A stretch of 64,000 nucleotides of DNA from positions 1 through 64,000 of the forward strand of contig JAJQJQ010000076.1 of assembly GCA_028622995.1 (NCBI GenBank). The letters run 5' to 3'. Source of the DNA: Panagrolaimus kolymaensis. Lineage: Eukaryota; Nematoda; Chromadorea; Rhabditida; Panagrolaimidae. The notes under the pieces are model-generated. The model was not told where the DNA came from and made no database searches. It saw nothing but the letters and a program-made list of their open reading frames with translations. A program made the position numbers and the translations under genes. The stretch's first letter is position 1. Every line of letters begins with the position of its first letter. This document shows, in pieces, positions 11,000 to 22,658 of the stretch.

Positions 11000-13900
11000 A
11001 TTCCATTAAAGAAATAAATTTATTTGGATATCTTAAAGAAATAATTTAAATATTAAGCAAAGAATTTTTCTTTTTCCTTTCTTCAGACAAGGACTTTAAT
11101 AGTTTAAATGAACTTTATTGAGTAAAAAAAGCGGAAACCAACAAACGAAAAAATAACCTCGCCCTCAAATTTAATTTTCTTTTATTATTCCCGGTAGCAC
11201 TGTAACACATGACGACAACAAATCGATTTACAATTTTGGCCGATAATTATCAACAAAAAAAAGTGCAGCAAACATAAAAGTTTTCATTCAAATAAGACTT
11301 GAAAAAAATGAGAGGGAGAGAAACGCTGAAAATGATGTTTCTTGAGGACATCACTTTCAATCAGTCAAAAATTTACAAAATGTTAAAATTATTTTCATTG
11401 AACTGTGAGAAAAACAATAGCAAAAAAAAAGTATGTATGTTTTTTTTTCCGTTTTAATTTTTTTGCTGACGTAGAAAAAGAGGATCAAAAAATAAAATCA
11501 AAAAGACGCATCAGGGCCTTTAAAAAAAAAAAAGTAAATTCACCAACCACAACAAACACTACAGAAGAGTGAATAAAAAAAATAAAAAAATTTATTTAAC
11601 CACCACAGAAAACTTTTTTTTTCAGCAGTCAGTCAATTCAGTTCACTAAAATAACTAACAACCACCAACTACTAAGCCATGGGACTCAATCGAACGGAAA
11701 CGACAGTCCTGACTTTTCTCTTCTTTTATTTTTTTTTTTGAAATTGGACAACATTTTTTTTTGATTCTCTCTGCTTGCTGATTTTAGTTGTGTGTATTTT
11801 TTTCCGCTTTTTTATTTTACTTCTATACTCTTCGTCGTCGTTGTCTTCGTCCTCATCAAAATCATCGAGAATCCTATCACTCCTCGCTCGCATGCTCGTC
11901 GCAAACTTTTTAAATACCTGTTCCGCACTTCTTTTCTTTTTGTCAATTTTTTTTTTACCTCCTCTTTCTCTTTTACAAATTCCAGGAGGCTTTTTTTCAA
12001 CAACAAATGCAGCAAAAAAAACTTCAATAACCTAACTCCTCTACCTCACATTGCTGACTGACAGCGCGACACTAACTCTAACAAAAAAAATTTTGAAACT
12101 TTAACAAGGCATAAAATTTTTTTTACAAATTGATGAACCAAAAATGGATTTAATTGCGGAAATAGGAAACAATTATTAATATTAAAAAGTGCGATTAAAG
12201 TTATTACCGAAACTTTTTTTGGATTATTGATAGATCGAAATCTGAAAACATTGATGTCACCTTTATTTAGAATGGCTGCTTCTTTGATGACTCATCCAAT
12301 TTTTGTGATTTTTATTGTGGCTATTTTTTCTCCTTCTCGAAATTATGTGATCATAGGATTTTTTGCTGCTAGGTATTTTGAATTATTTAAAAAAAAATTT
12401 AAAATGACGTCGTCAAGTCATTTAAAAATGATTTTTTTGCATTATTTTGATTTTATTTTTCCCTCTCTTTTGTTGTATGTACAAAATTGAGGTAGAGATC
12501 GAACTACGACGCTGAGCTCATCATCCTTTTCTCCTTTATCCAATCCATTTTTTCTCTTCTTACAAGCAGGGGTTCCATTTCTTCTTCTTCTTCGAAGAGA
12601 TTTTTCCCTCACCTTCTCTTTTTCTTCTTCTTCACATTACCGAAGATAGATGATCGATGGCAGCAGAAGAAAAACATAACAAAAGCATTTTTTCTTCTTT
12701 TTTTTCAATTGACCGCTTGAGGCGACAACAAAAAGTTAGGAAATGACGACGACGATCGAAAAATAATGGAAGAAAAAAGGAATGCGGAAAATAGAGGTCG
12801 CATTTGGTTGGATCCATCGAATCCACAGGAGAGGAAAATAAATCCAGAAAAAAAGATTTGTGAGGAAAAATTGCTTTTCTCTTTTTTTATTATTATTGGA
12901 TTTTATTTAACAAATATCGCATTTTTTGTATGAAAAAAAAAGAAACGTATACTTTCAAATTTTATTTTAATGATATTTTAAATCTTATTTATTCGTTTTC
13001 TGCATTGTTTAATAAAAAAAGGAAATTTAAATTGCAAATCAGTAACCGTTATATTTGATTTATTCGTTGCTTCTTTGTAGCTTTTTGCAAAAATTAATTA
13101 CAGTCGAGTAACAAAATATGACAGTGTATGGATGTCCAAAAAATATGAAAAAAAAAGTGGTTAATTTGGGCAATGTCAAAATTAGCAAAAAAGAATAATA
13201 GAACCTCGGACACATAATAAATGAATTTTTTTCTTTAAAAATATTACGAGATCATCAAATCCATTTTCTTCATGCTTAAAAAAATTAAAAGACAAGTTTT
13301 TTTGTGCGCATCTTCCACCCAAGGTTTAATTCACCGATAAAGGCGGAGGTGTAAAAAAACCGGGATTAGCGGAAAAGTAAAAATGAGGGATGGCTGGTTG
13401 GCTGATGTCACCGAGATAATGTTCAATTAATGGAAAGGAAACATAAATTTAAAATTGTAATATTTTTGTTTAAATTTTACGTTAAAGCATTTTTTAATTT
13501 AAAATTTGTCAATCAAAAAAACGTGTCATAAAACAAAAAAGAAATCCAATTTCTCTTTTGTTATCAAAGTGATGACCTTCATCAACAGACAAAGCCAGAT
13601 TATTGATGTCTCCAAAAAAAAAGAAAAAGAAAACTAGTTTTTTCCATTTTTTTAGAAGCAAACGTTGCAAAAAAACATTCCCGCTTACAAGGATGACTCG
13701 GGCCGAAAAAATCCCTAAGGGTATATTCAAAAATGATTGATTAATAATTAAGTTTTCCAATGAGTAAAAAATGAAATGATAACAAAAAATTTACAGTAAC
13801 AAAAAATAGGAAATTTGCTATAAAAAAAAAGTTTTTTTTACAAAATTTTCTCATTTACTTAAACGAAACTTGTGTTCCAAAAAATTTTATTCAGATATTT

Positions 13901-14238
13901 GTGGATTCATTTTTTAATTAAATAAGCTACTTTTAATTTCTTTTTTTACTCTACCAAAATTTGCAAAATAAATTTAAAATTAAACAAAAAGAGAAAAACA
14001 AAAATGTTTCAATCGGCCAACGAGTTTGTGGCTTACCTTTTCGAGCAAAATTTTTATCTTTGTTTTTTTTTTGCTTCTAGAATTTTCAAACTGGTTTCTA
14101 AAATAAAAAAAAATTAAGTAAATGCCTTAAAAGGCCAAATATCAAAATCACTTGATGGGAGCCCTTTAATAATTGAAGCTGCAACATATTTTGTTTATCG
14201 TCAAAAAGCGATCATGAATCATCTTTTTCGCCCTTGCA
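11000..14238. other. Intergenic region upstream of the nuclear receptor
   Basis: About 3.2 kb of AT-rich sequence with poly-T, poly-A and TTCTTC runs. It presumably includes the receptor promoter. Short frames (for example near 11800-12060 and 12230-12490) are phenylalanine- or serine-rich translations of pyrimidine tracts, with no partner exons. I see no supportable gene or RNA. Confidence 0.5.
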
Positions 14239-14246
14239 TGCACGCA
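14239..14246. repeat. Target-site duplication, left copy (TGCACGCA)
   Basis: TGCACGCA sits immediately before the transposon's left end (CAATAAGGTCAT) and recurs exactly at 17397-17404, after the right end (ATGACCTTAAAGTG). An 8-bp target duplication narrows the superfamily to those such as hAT, P, Merlin or Zisupton. Confidence 0.75.
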
Positions 14247-14342
14247 CAATAAGGTCATGATGTTTTAACACGAAAAAAAAATGCGACAAAAATAAAATTT
14301 CAAAAATTTATGAATTTACGGTTTTTATTGTAATTCGTTTTT

Positions 14343-14639
14343 ATATGAAATCTTTTAATTATTTTTATTATTACTACCATATTTGGGATGTAATAAGGAA
14401 GCGATTGGTACTGAGATCCTTGCAATTGCTAAAAATTTTCAAAAACATCTGTTAGCTCAACGATGTTGTCAACAATGTTGCATATGTCATTGTTAATCGT
14501 ATATCCAACATCAGATTATTTGCAAACCTCAAATTTTTATTCTGCCTAGATAACCTTATTCCTCACATCGAGAAGAAGAGGTTTCGTTCGTTTTTTTCGA
14601 AAAAAGTTTGAAATTGGACCTAAATCATGACTTTTTGTG
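14343..14639 (+). repeat. Left long inverted repeat of transposon copy B
   Basis: The reverse complement matches 16992-17286 almost perfectly for about 295 bp. The outer boundary of the good match is at ATATGAAATC (left) and GATTTCATAT (right). The 96-110 bp outside it are only weakly matched except at the very tips. Confidence 0.85.
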
Positions 14640-14745
14640 TATGCTAGGTTTCAATGGTGTTTTTGGGTTATAAATTTTATTTAAACAACAACAAAAAAGA
14701 CAAAATAAATAATAATTAGCATAATAAGGATAATATAAAACATAT

Positions 14746-15758
14746 TCAATGATTATTAAGGTTTCGGAGAATGTGTTGGTTTTCAAAAAATGTGATTTTC
14801 TTAGCATTTGCTTGAGGACTGCTTCCAGGAATGCGTCTATCCAAATCATTTTTAACGTGATGGATCGATTCAATAGATTGCTCAGAGAATTTTCCCCAAC
14901 TTTTATGCTCTCGAACAAAAGGCATTACGTGATGCTTCAAAACATGAAGTTTTGTTTTCTTTCCAGAGAGTCCAGGATATTTGTTGTCAATCAAAGTGAA
15001 GAATTCTTTAATGGATTTATCCATTTCATCGATTTGGGTTTCATCTAAATCTTTAGCAACAGCAAAGGATTCCACTTTTGCAAAAGCACGAAATAATTCA
15101 GCTCCATATGCATTAAAGTTGGGATGATCAACAAAATATTTTAAAATTTTTCTTGCATTGGGGCCGTTGTATTCCGTTGTTCCTTGATGAGTTATTACAC
15201 CAATCTTTTTAATTTCATCCAGAAGTTCTTTTGCGTTTGCATCGCCTTTTCCTTTGCAATATTTGATGATTGAATTAACAGCAGTTATGCAAATATGAAC
15301 GACTGGTGGAACATATCGATTGATGGGAATTTGAATGAGCATTGGTTTCCTGTTGACCGATTTTTTTTCTTTCTTTAAAGCAACAAGTTGTCGGGGATTC
15401 AAATCTTCTGCAGCTTTTTCAACTTCATCACCAGCAGCTGATAAAGTTTCAATGGTTCTTAAAGAAGAGTCGGGAATTATTCGATAGTTGACCAATCTTT
15501 ACTATGAATTGTGCAAAACATACATGGGCAAGTGGCACTTCCACCTTGAAGACCAAGTGTGGTTCCACTCATTTTACAATCAGCAATAAAAGAACTAAAA
15601 AAATGAAATAAGTAATGACTGATTCTTGATAAAAAAAAATTCAGATGAAAAAAATAATATCGCAGAATCAAGACAAAGCGTTTCCCAAGGAAGCACTTGA
15701 TGCACTTGTGGGTCATTTGAAAGGAATTAAGATGACCTTCGAGTGAAAACTTCAACAT
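14746..15758 (-). CDS. Transposon-encoded protein, upstream duplicate, C-terminus intact
   Basis: Read on the minus strand, an upstream exon holds IADCKMSGTTLGLQGG and CPCMFCTIHSKDW; its splice acceptor is just above 15594. A 249-codon frame (14746-15495) continues with SSLRTIETLSAAG, LHVLKHHVMPFVREHK and SEQSIESIHHVKNDLDRRIP. The two parts overlap in different frames around 15477-15495, so there is a frameshift or an unseen short intron. The conserved Asp, the CxxC and the C-terminal Glu could form a DDE-type transposase core; this is inference. Because the same break occurs in the second duplicate, it predates the duplication. Confidence 0.6.
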
Positions 15759-17075
15759 TTTTATTAAGAAATGAACGAATAATGCATTTTTGAATAAATT
15801 AAAGCTTTTTTCAGCAAAAAGTAATGAAATGCTATGTTAATTATGTACATAAATGTAAATTAACGCATAGCCTGCACAAAAAGTCATGATTTAGGTCCAA
15901 TTTCAAACTTTTTTCGAAAAAAACGAACGAAACCTCTTCTTCTCGATGTGAGGAATAAGGTCATTTTTAACGTGATGGATCGATTCAATAGATTGCTCAG
16001 AGAATTTTCCCCAACTTTTATGCTCTCGAACAAAAGGCATTACGTGATGCTTCAAAACATGAAGTTTTGTTTTCTTTCCAGAGAGTCCAGGATATTTGTT
16101 GTCAATCAAAGTGAAGAATTCTTTAATGGATTTATCCATTTCATCGATTTGGGTTTCATCTAAATCTTTAGCAACAGCAAAGGATTCCACTTTTGCAAAA
16201 GCACGAAATAATTCAGCTCCATATGCATTAAAGTTGGGATGATCAACAAAATATTTTAAAATTTTTCTTGCATTGGGGCCGTTGTATTCCGTTGTTCCTT
16301 GATGAGTTATTACACCAATCTTTTTAATTTCATCCAGAAGTTCTTTTGCGTTTGCATCGCCTTTTCCTTTGCAATATTTGATGATTGAATTAACAGCAGT
16401 TATGCAAATATGAACGACTGGTGGAACATATCGATTGATGGGAATTTGAATGAGCATTGGTTTCCTGTTGACCGATTTTTTTTCTTTCTTTAAAGCAACA
16501 AGTTGTCGGGGATTCAAATCTTCTGCAGCTTTTTCAACTTCATCACCAGCAGCTGATAAAGTTTCAATGGTTCTTAAAGAAGAGTCGGGAATTATTCGAT
16601 AGTTGACCAATCTTTACTATGAATTGTGCAAAACATACATGGGCAAGTGGCACTTCCACCTTGAAGACCAAGTGTGGTTCCACTCATTTTACAATCAGCA
16701 ATAAAAGAACTAAAAAAATGAAATAAGTAATGACTGATTCTTGATAAAAAAAAATTCAGATGAAAAAAATAATATCGCAGAATCAAGACAAAGCGTTTCC
16801 CAAGGAAGCACTTGATGCACTTGTGGGTCATTTGAAAGGAATTAAGATGACCTTCGAGTGAAAACTTCAACATTTTTATTAAGAAATGAACGAATAATGC
16901 ATTTTTGAATAAATTAAAGCTTTTTTCAGCAAAAAGTAATGAAATGCTATGTTAATTATGTACATAAATGTAAATTAACGCATAGCCTGCACAAAAAGTC
17001 ATGATTTAGGTCCAATTTCAAACTTTTTTCGAAAAAAACGAACGAAACCTCTTCTTCTCGATGTGAGGAATAAGG
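14846..17075. repeat. 1,115-bp tandem duplication inside the transposon
   Basis: 14846-15960 and 15961-17075 are direct repeats with an exact offset of 1,115 bp and no difference that I can see. The unit starts within the coding region (TCATTTTTAACG) and ends inside the right inverted repeat (GAGGAATAAGG). The junction at 15960/15961 shows at most one base of microhomology. Confidence 0.9.
15903..16873 (-). pseudogene. Second duplicate of the transposon protein, 3' truncated by the junction
   Basis: This copy repeats the protein of 14746-15758 residue for residue up to SIHHVKNDL. It then runs across the tandem-duplication junction into inverted-repeat sequence and ends 14 residues later in unrelated codons (IPHIEKKRFRSF). 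It therefore lacks the native C-terminus. The upstream exon at 16592-16873 is identical to 15477-15758. Confidence 0.7.
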
Positions 17076-17286
17076 TTATCTAGGCAGAATAAAAATTTGA
17101 GGTTTGCAAATAATCTGATGTTGGATATACGATTAACAATGACATATGCAACATTGTTGACAACATCGTTGAGCTAACAGATGTTTTTGAAAATTTTTAG
17201 CAATTGCAAGGATCTCAGTACTAATCGCTTCCTTATTACATCCCAAATATGGTAGTAATAATAAAAATAATTAAAAGATTTCATAT
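16992..17286 (-). repeat. Right long inverted repeat of transposon copy B
   Basis: Partner of 14343-14639. The same sequence appears near the window start in copy A (about 212-506), showing that it is a property of the family. Confidence 0.85.
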
Positions 17287-17396
17287 TAATTAAAAAAATC
17301 ATCGAAAATCATAAGTACTATAGTTTCTTAATTTTTGTTTAAAATATTTTTTAGCCTTTTTTTGGTCCCATCACGGTCAAAAATGACCTTAAAGTG

Positions 17397-17404
17397 TGCA
17401 CGCA
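17397..17404. repeat. Target-site duplication, right copy (TGCACGCA)
   Basis: Exact repeat of 14239-14246. The insertion point is 182 bp upstream of the collagen start codon and about 100 bp upstream of its TATA box. Confidence 0.75.
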
Positions 17405-17503
17405 TTCCTTACACTTTCTTTTCCTCTCTTTTTTCTTTTTCTTTGAGGGGTGGAGCATTTTTTTTGATTCAAAGATATTCAAAAACTCTAAGAATTTCTG
17501 ACA

Positions 17504-17511
17504 TATATAAA
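17504..17511 (+). promoter_or_regulatory. TATA box of the first collagen gene
   Basis: TATATAAA lies 68 bp upstream of the collagen ATG, a spacing also found for the other two collagen genes in this window. Strong TATA boxes are usual for cuticle collagens, which are transcribed in moult-linked bursts. Confidence 0.7.
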
Positions 17512-17578
17512 CGCGACAAAGGCACTCGTATCGTCAGAGTGCTCTGTTCCAAAGCGAGTTTTTTGTGATCGCAAAAAA

Positions 17579-18693
17579 ATGGATCTAGAAAATCGGATAA
17601 AAGCTTATCGGTTTGTGGCATATTCGGCCGTAACTTTTTCGGTTGTTGCTGTACTTTCAGTATGTGTTACTTTACCCATGGTTTATAATTATGTCCACCA
17701 TGTTCGTCGACAAATGCATAATGAAATTACTTTTTGTAAAGGCTCGGCTAAGGATATTTGGTCTGAAGTAAATAGTTTGAAAAATATTCCTGTAACTGGT
17801 GGAAATCGTACTGCTCGTCAAGCTGGTTATGATGCTGGAGTGAGTGGAGGATCTTCATCTTCTGGTGGAAGTTGTGATTCTTGTTGTCTTCCTGGTCCAC
17901 CAGGACCTGCTGGAACCCCTGGTAAACCAGGTCGGCCAGGTAAACCTGGAGCTCCTGGACTTCCTGGAAATCCAGGTAAACCACCAGTTCAACCTTGCGA
18001 ACCTGTTACTCCTCCACCATGCAAACCATGCCCACAAGGTAAGAAAATTTCTCTTAATATTTTTTTTTCTTGAATGTTGTACACTAAATTATAGGACCAC
18101 CCGGCCCACCCGGTCCACCCGGACCTCCTGGAGATGCTGGAGCTCCTGGACAACCTGGAAAGTAAGATTATAGTAGTCACAATTATTTTTATATGAACTA
18201 TTTTTTATAGTCCCGGCGCTGATGCTCCACCAGGCGAACCTGGACCAAAAGGTCCACCTGGTCCTCCAGGCGAACCAGGAGCCCCTGGAGCTCCTGGAGA
18301 ACCTGGCGTCCCAGCTCAATCTGAACCACTTGTTCCTGGAGAACCCGGACCCGCTGGAGAACCAGGTCCAACTGGACCTCCTGGTCCACCAGGACAACCT
18401 GGAAATGATGGGGCACCTGGGCAACCTGGACCTAAAGGTAAATCTTGTCTTACTTTTTTTCTAATGATAATGAATGAAATGTTTAGGTCCTCCCGGCCCC
18501 GATGGACAACCTGGCCCTGATGGACAGCCTGGTGCTCCTGGACAAGCAGGTATGCTTTTTATGCTTTTTATGCTTTAGAAAATTTAATTTAATATTTTTA
18601 GGTCCTCCTGGAAGTCCCGGTGAAAAGGGTATTTGCCCCAAATATTGCGCCATTGACGGTGGTGTCTTCTTCGAAGATGGAACTCGTCGTTAA
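17579..18693 (+). CDS. Cuticle collagen (col family), five exons
   Basis: Exons 17579-18038, 18095-18161, 18211-18437, 18487-18549 and 18602-18693 join to 302 aa. Residues 1-60 form the nematode cuticle collagen N-terminal domain with a membrane-spanning signal-anchor ([20 protein letters not shown]). A furin/BLI-4-type RxxR site (NRTAR) follows near residue 80, then a CDSCC cysteine knot, Gly-X-Y blocks interrupted at [19 protein letters not shown], and the ending [20 protein letters not shown]. It should trimerise in the secretory pathway and be cross-linked into the cuticle. It is a close paralogue of the gene at 22659-23637. A transposon sits just upstream of the promoter. Confidence 0.93.
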
Positions 18694-20117
18694 ATATTTT
18701 ATCTCGGTCTCAACATTTCACAGCCTTATTTTTTAACCTTTTTTATTTTTAAGTTGCAATTGTTATTAAATTTTAATTACAAATTGCACTTCTTCTTTTT
18801 TTCTTGAAATTTATTTAACTTTGTTAATTGATTTTTTAATTATAATATTGTTACCACTGCCACTTTTTTTCACAAAAAAACGGTGAATGTTTTTCATATT
18901 TTTGTGTATATACCTTTTTTTGTTGATGGTTCCATCATTTTATTTTTTTTTGCCAATGAAAAGCCATGGCTATCTATTTTCATTTTAGCGAGGATAGAAA
19001 AAATAAAATTTAGTTTTGCATCTACTTTTTGTTTATTACACCAACAAGAAAATAATTTTCTAGACAGAGGAAATTTTTTCATTCATTTTTTGTTGCCGGA
19101 GGTAAAAATTTTTTTCTGCGCATTGTTGCTTGACTTTTTTTTGCTTTTCTTTCTTTTTTTCTTCTTCTTTAAGCAGAACAAAAAGGAGGCAAAAGAGAAG
19201 ACAAACGTAAAAAACTTGTTTGGTGGATGCAATGAGGGGCAATTAATTTTTAAGTGGATAAAGGCATCTATCTTGTAAAATTCAAAAAAGTTGAAAAATA
19301 GAAAATGAGAGAGAGAGAAAAAATTGTTGAAATTCATGATATCAAAAAAGAAAAAAGATTTTTTTTACAAACAATGGTACATTTTTATGAGCAAAAAAGC
19401 ATTTTTTGTATGTAAAAACCTCAAAAGTTTAAGAATAAAAGTTAATTATTTTTTCAAAATTTGTCATTTTCTTTAAACTGTAAACTTCTTTTTTTCATTA
19501 AAAACTCGACGGGTGTTTTCTCGAGGTAATAATTAAATAACCGCTCAACTACGCAATAAGTGTATAAATTATGGTTTAATGTTAAACTGAGTCTTTTTAC
19601 TTCTACGACTTATGATTATTGCTTTTGGGTCAAAATATTGTAGGTTGTTATCAGATGAATACGTGGGTTGCACTTTCCTCTAAAATTATTACTTTGCAAA
19701 AGTATGGGTTATCAAATTTTTAACAAATGACCTTTACCGTTTTTACACAATAAATAAATATTTATGAATTGACTCGCTTTTCATAGAATTATAATTACAT
19801 ATAATTTTGCAGGCCCACCTGCCGGGTTGACGTAAAGAAAATTTGCTTTGAAAAACGGACTTGATGTTATGCAAAGTCAATTATTAATAAATAGAAAAAA
19901 TAAAATAGCTTTATTATTTTTTATGCAGTGTTATCATTTTTACAAAACTACAATATTTCGAAACAAAAATGTAAAGAAATTTCTAAATTGGCATAAAATT
20001 AAAATAACAATAAACTTAAATAAATATTTTTCGATAGAGATCTATGACAATAAAAAGATATCAGAAAACCGGTGATTGTTAATATTAATTAAAGCTTAGA
20101 TACATAAATATTTTTTT
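18694..20117. other. Intergenic spacer after the first collagen
   Basis: About 1.4 kb, AT-rich, with likely polyadenylation sequence soon after the stop. A long open frame on the plus strand near 18883-19278 is phenylalanine- and lysine-rich and shows no domain. I see no supportable gene. Confidence 0.5.
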
Positions 20118-20466
20118 TTATAAATATAAATAATTTATTGCGACAATAATAAATCCGATAGCAAAACTTGGAATAATTTTATTTGCTGAACTTTTAGTTG
20201 TCGAAAGAATTGGTATTGAAGTGAAGCTTGAAGGTGTTGTAAAATTTGCTGGAGTATTAAACCAAGATTGAGGCGTAGTTGGACCTGTTGTTATGCTTGG
20301 CATCGTTGATGAACTTAAGCCTGCTATAGTTGATGACTATAAAAAAAATTAAAATCTATTAAAGAATTTATTTAAGGGCTTTATTTACCTGTGCATTTAA
20401 TACTGTAAAAAATGCAACTAAAACAAGTAACAAATAAGGCAATGATGGAAATGGAATATTAAACAT
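20118..20466 (-). CDS. Small secreted, possibly GPI-anchored Ser/Thr-rich protein
   Basis: Two exons (20389-20466 and 20118-20336) join to 98 aa. Exon 1 encodes a textbook signal peptide, MFNIPFPSLPYLLLVLVAFF, up to VLNAQ, and ends at a GTAAAT donor. Exon 2 is rich in Ser, Thr and Pro with NxT-type sites, and ends in a hydrophobic tail with no basic residues after it (IIPSFAIGFIIVAINYLYL), the form of a GPI-attachment signal. The central part looks mucin-like and heavily O-glycosylated. No family is recognised. A surface-coat peptide is a reasonable inference. The short length makes this call less certain than the larger genes. Confidence 0.6.
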
Positions 20467-22577
20467 TTTTTTGTTTATGAATGGAAGCAAACGTCGCAAG
20501 CTAAAAAATTATTATTTTAGTATTTCTTTTTTAAAGATAAAATTAATTTCGCGAATTTAAAAAAAAAAAACAGATTAGTAATTAAAGAATTTATAAGATT
20601 AATTAAATAAGCGATTTTCTCAGATTAAAATTATATGACCGCCAACTTCTACCTTTTTTTGAATTCAAGGAAAAAAGTGAAAACGCCATTTAGAAGAAAA
20701 GCATTTAAGTTCCTTATTGTACTTTTCAAACTTTTTTACATACATACGTGAGAGAACTACTCAGCCATGTGAGATTTAGCCGCCATTATCAAAGTAATTA
20801 GCGGTGTTCACAAAGAAAAAAAATATTTTTAATCGTTATTTTTATAATTGACAGATTTTTGCGCTTTCAAATTAGAACAAAAAAATTCCTAGCTTTTAAA
20901 TTAAAAAATCGAGAGCCTTTGGCAAGAGCTATGATTCACTCACGTACGATTAAGTAATGAAATAAATGACTACATATGTTTTGATTACGCATTTTTTTTA
21001 ATTATAGAAGATTTGCTTAATGCGTGAATGGTTTTAGGTATAAAAGCGACAAAAAAATTTTGCTTCCTTTACTATTCATCAATTCTTCGAACGTGCTTTC
21101 TCGGAATGACCATGAAAATAAAAATGAAAGTGAAAAATGACCTTGGTTGAGAATTGTAACAAAAAAAAAACAGGAAAAGAAACAACAACAATATTCTTGA
21201 ATCAAGTTTTTTTCACATTAAAAAAATATTTCAGAACAATGTTTCAAATCAAAAATGGGTTTCACTTTTTTCTATTTATTTAATTGGACATGCAAATAAG
21301 GCGCGCGTATTACTTTTTCCAATTAAAACAAACAGCGTGAACCCACGAAAAAAAAAAACCATCGAAAAGAAAAACAAATCTATTTTTGGCAATTTTTTGT
21401 TGTTGTTGTAAACCGTAATTTTTTGGGGGATTACTCATTACTAAACCAGATACTTTTTTTATTATCTCATAGCCATAAAACCTTACAAACTTAGCCCATA
21501 AAAGAAATAAAAAAAACTAACGAACATCAAAATAATTTTTTCATAAAATGCCTGAGGGCGTTTTATATAAAAGAGAACCTTTGTTTGCCGCAGGTTAATA
21601 AAAGGTTAACCTGTTTCCGTGGTAACTGACGTTGAGCTTTTATTTTTTATTAAATATATCTCTGAGAAAATATAATAAGCAAGTAGGCGTTAAGACAAAG
21701 AAGTAAGAAGAACAAAATTTTTTTGCCATAATTCATATTACTCAAGAAAAAAAAATTAGCACATACAATTTTGAGAAAACATCAAAAATTGATATCTTGC
21801 CAAAAGATGTTTTTAACTCTAAGGTTTCTTGAGAGATTAGATTTATTTTTAAAAAATTGTGAGCAACAGAAAAACAACTTTTGGCATTTACAAACAATAA
21901 AGAGGTTATCCAAAAAATGACTTATTACAGCTCTGGCGAACTTTGGTGCTATCTGAAGTTTTAAAAAATATTGAGTAGCCTTATTATTTTTTAATTGTTT
22001 CATACATTTTATATTTTTCTAGGTGGTCATATTTTATATGTATAGCCATATGCAAATTTATAAAAACAAATTTTAGAAGAAAAAAATAGCGCCTTCAACA
22101 AGAATTTTTTGGTGTTTGGCAAAAAATATTATTCTTTGTAAGTAAAAAATAAAAAGTGCTAATTTTTTAAGCTTATTTGAAAATAATTAAGATACAAAGT
22201 GTTGCCAAGTGCTTCACAGTTATTTATGGCCAAGGTTGATGCACGATGATGCGTGTCGGCGTTGGCGGTAATAGCGCAAAACCGAAAGGAAAAAAACACA
22301 AAAAACGAGTTTAACTTTCACAGAATCCAAAAAATAAGCGCTTTGCGTTTTGCTTTTTTTGTGTATCTTTCATTCATTTTTTGCTTTTCAAAACTATAAT
22401 TTACTGGTGTTGTTGTTTTAGGAAGCAACGATGCAAAAAAATGGGTACAAAATAACTAGTGTCTATTGACTTCTTCCTAATTTTTGTCGTTTGGCCTGCC
22501 CCTTTCATAAAAAAATTATCTTTCATGCATTAGAATAAAAAGGAGGAGCACGTTGGTTAAAGGGCAATTGAAAAAAC
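20467..22577. other. Intergenic spacer before the second collagen
   Basis: About 2.1 kb of AT-rich sequence. It contains the presumed 5' regions of the small secreted protein (minus) and the second collagen (plus). No gene or repeat family is seen. Confidence 0.5.
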
Positions 22578-22584
22578 TATAAAA
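22578..22584 (+). promoter_or_regulatory. TATA box of the second collagen gene
   Basis: TATAAAA lies 81 bp before the chosen ATG at 22659. Confidence 0.65.
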
Positions 22585-22658
22585 GCATCAAAGGTATCAA
22601 TTTTTAATCAGTGTTCGCTTTTTGGTTCTCTCTGCAGCCAGGAACCGATTCATCCAAA

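Larger units (their letters stand above)
14247..17396 (-). mobile_element. DNA transposon (copy B), complete ends, 3,150 bp
   Basis: The element is flanked by an exact 8-bp duplication, TGCACGCA. The extreme ends match imperfectly as inverted repeats around AAGGTCAT. A long inverted repeat of about 295 bp then pairs 14343-14639 with 16992-17286. The interior codes on the minus strand for a protein with a CPCMFC zinc-ribbon-like motif and a SEQSIESIHH motif near its C-terminus. I associate that layout with uncharacterised transposase-like ORFs of animal genomes. The coding half is present twice because of a 1,115-bp internal tandem duplication. The near identity to copy A (1-617) points to recent movement. 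The superfamily is not settled. Confidence 0.8.

Noticed and set aside
11775..12061. Overlapping plus-strand frames of 86-89 codons upstream of the nuclear receptor
   Set aside because: Ser/Phe-rich translations of a TC-rich tract with a competing minus frame and no splice partners.
17748..18424. Antisense and off-frame open frames across the collagen genes
   Set aside because: Gly-X-Y codon periodicity keeps other frames open; only the plus frame with signal-anchor and Gly-X-Y blocks is biological.
19848..20075. 75-codon plus-strand frame after the first collagen
   Set aside because: Asn/Lys/Ile-rich, no neighbouring exons and no signal or domain; typical of random AT-rich sequence.
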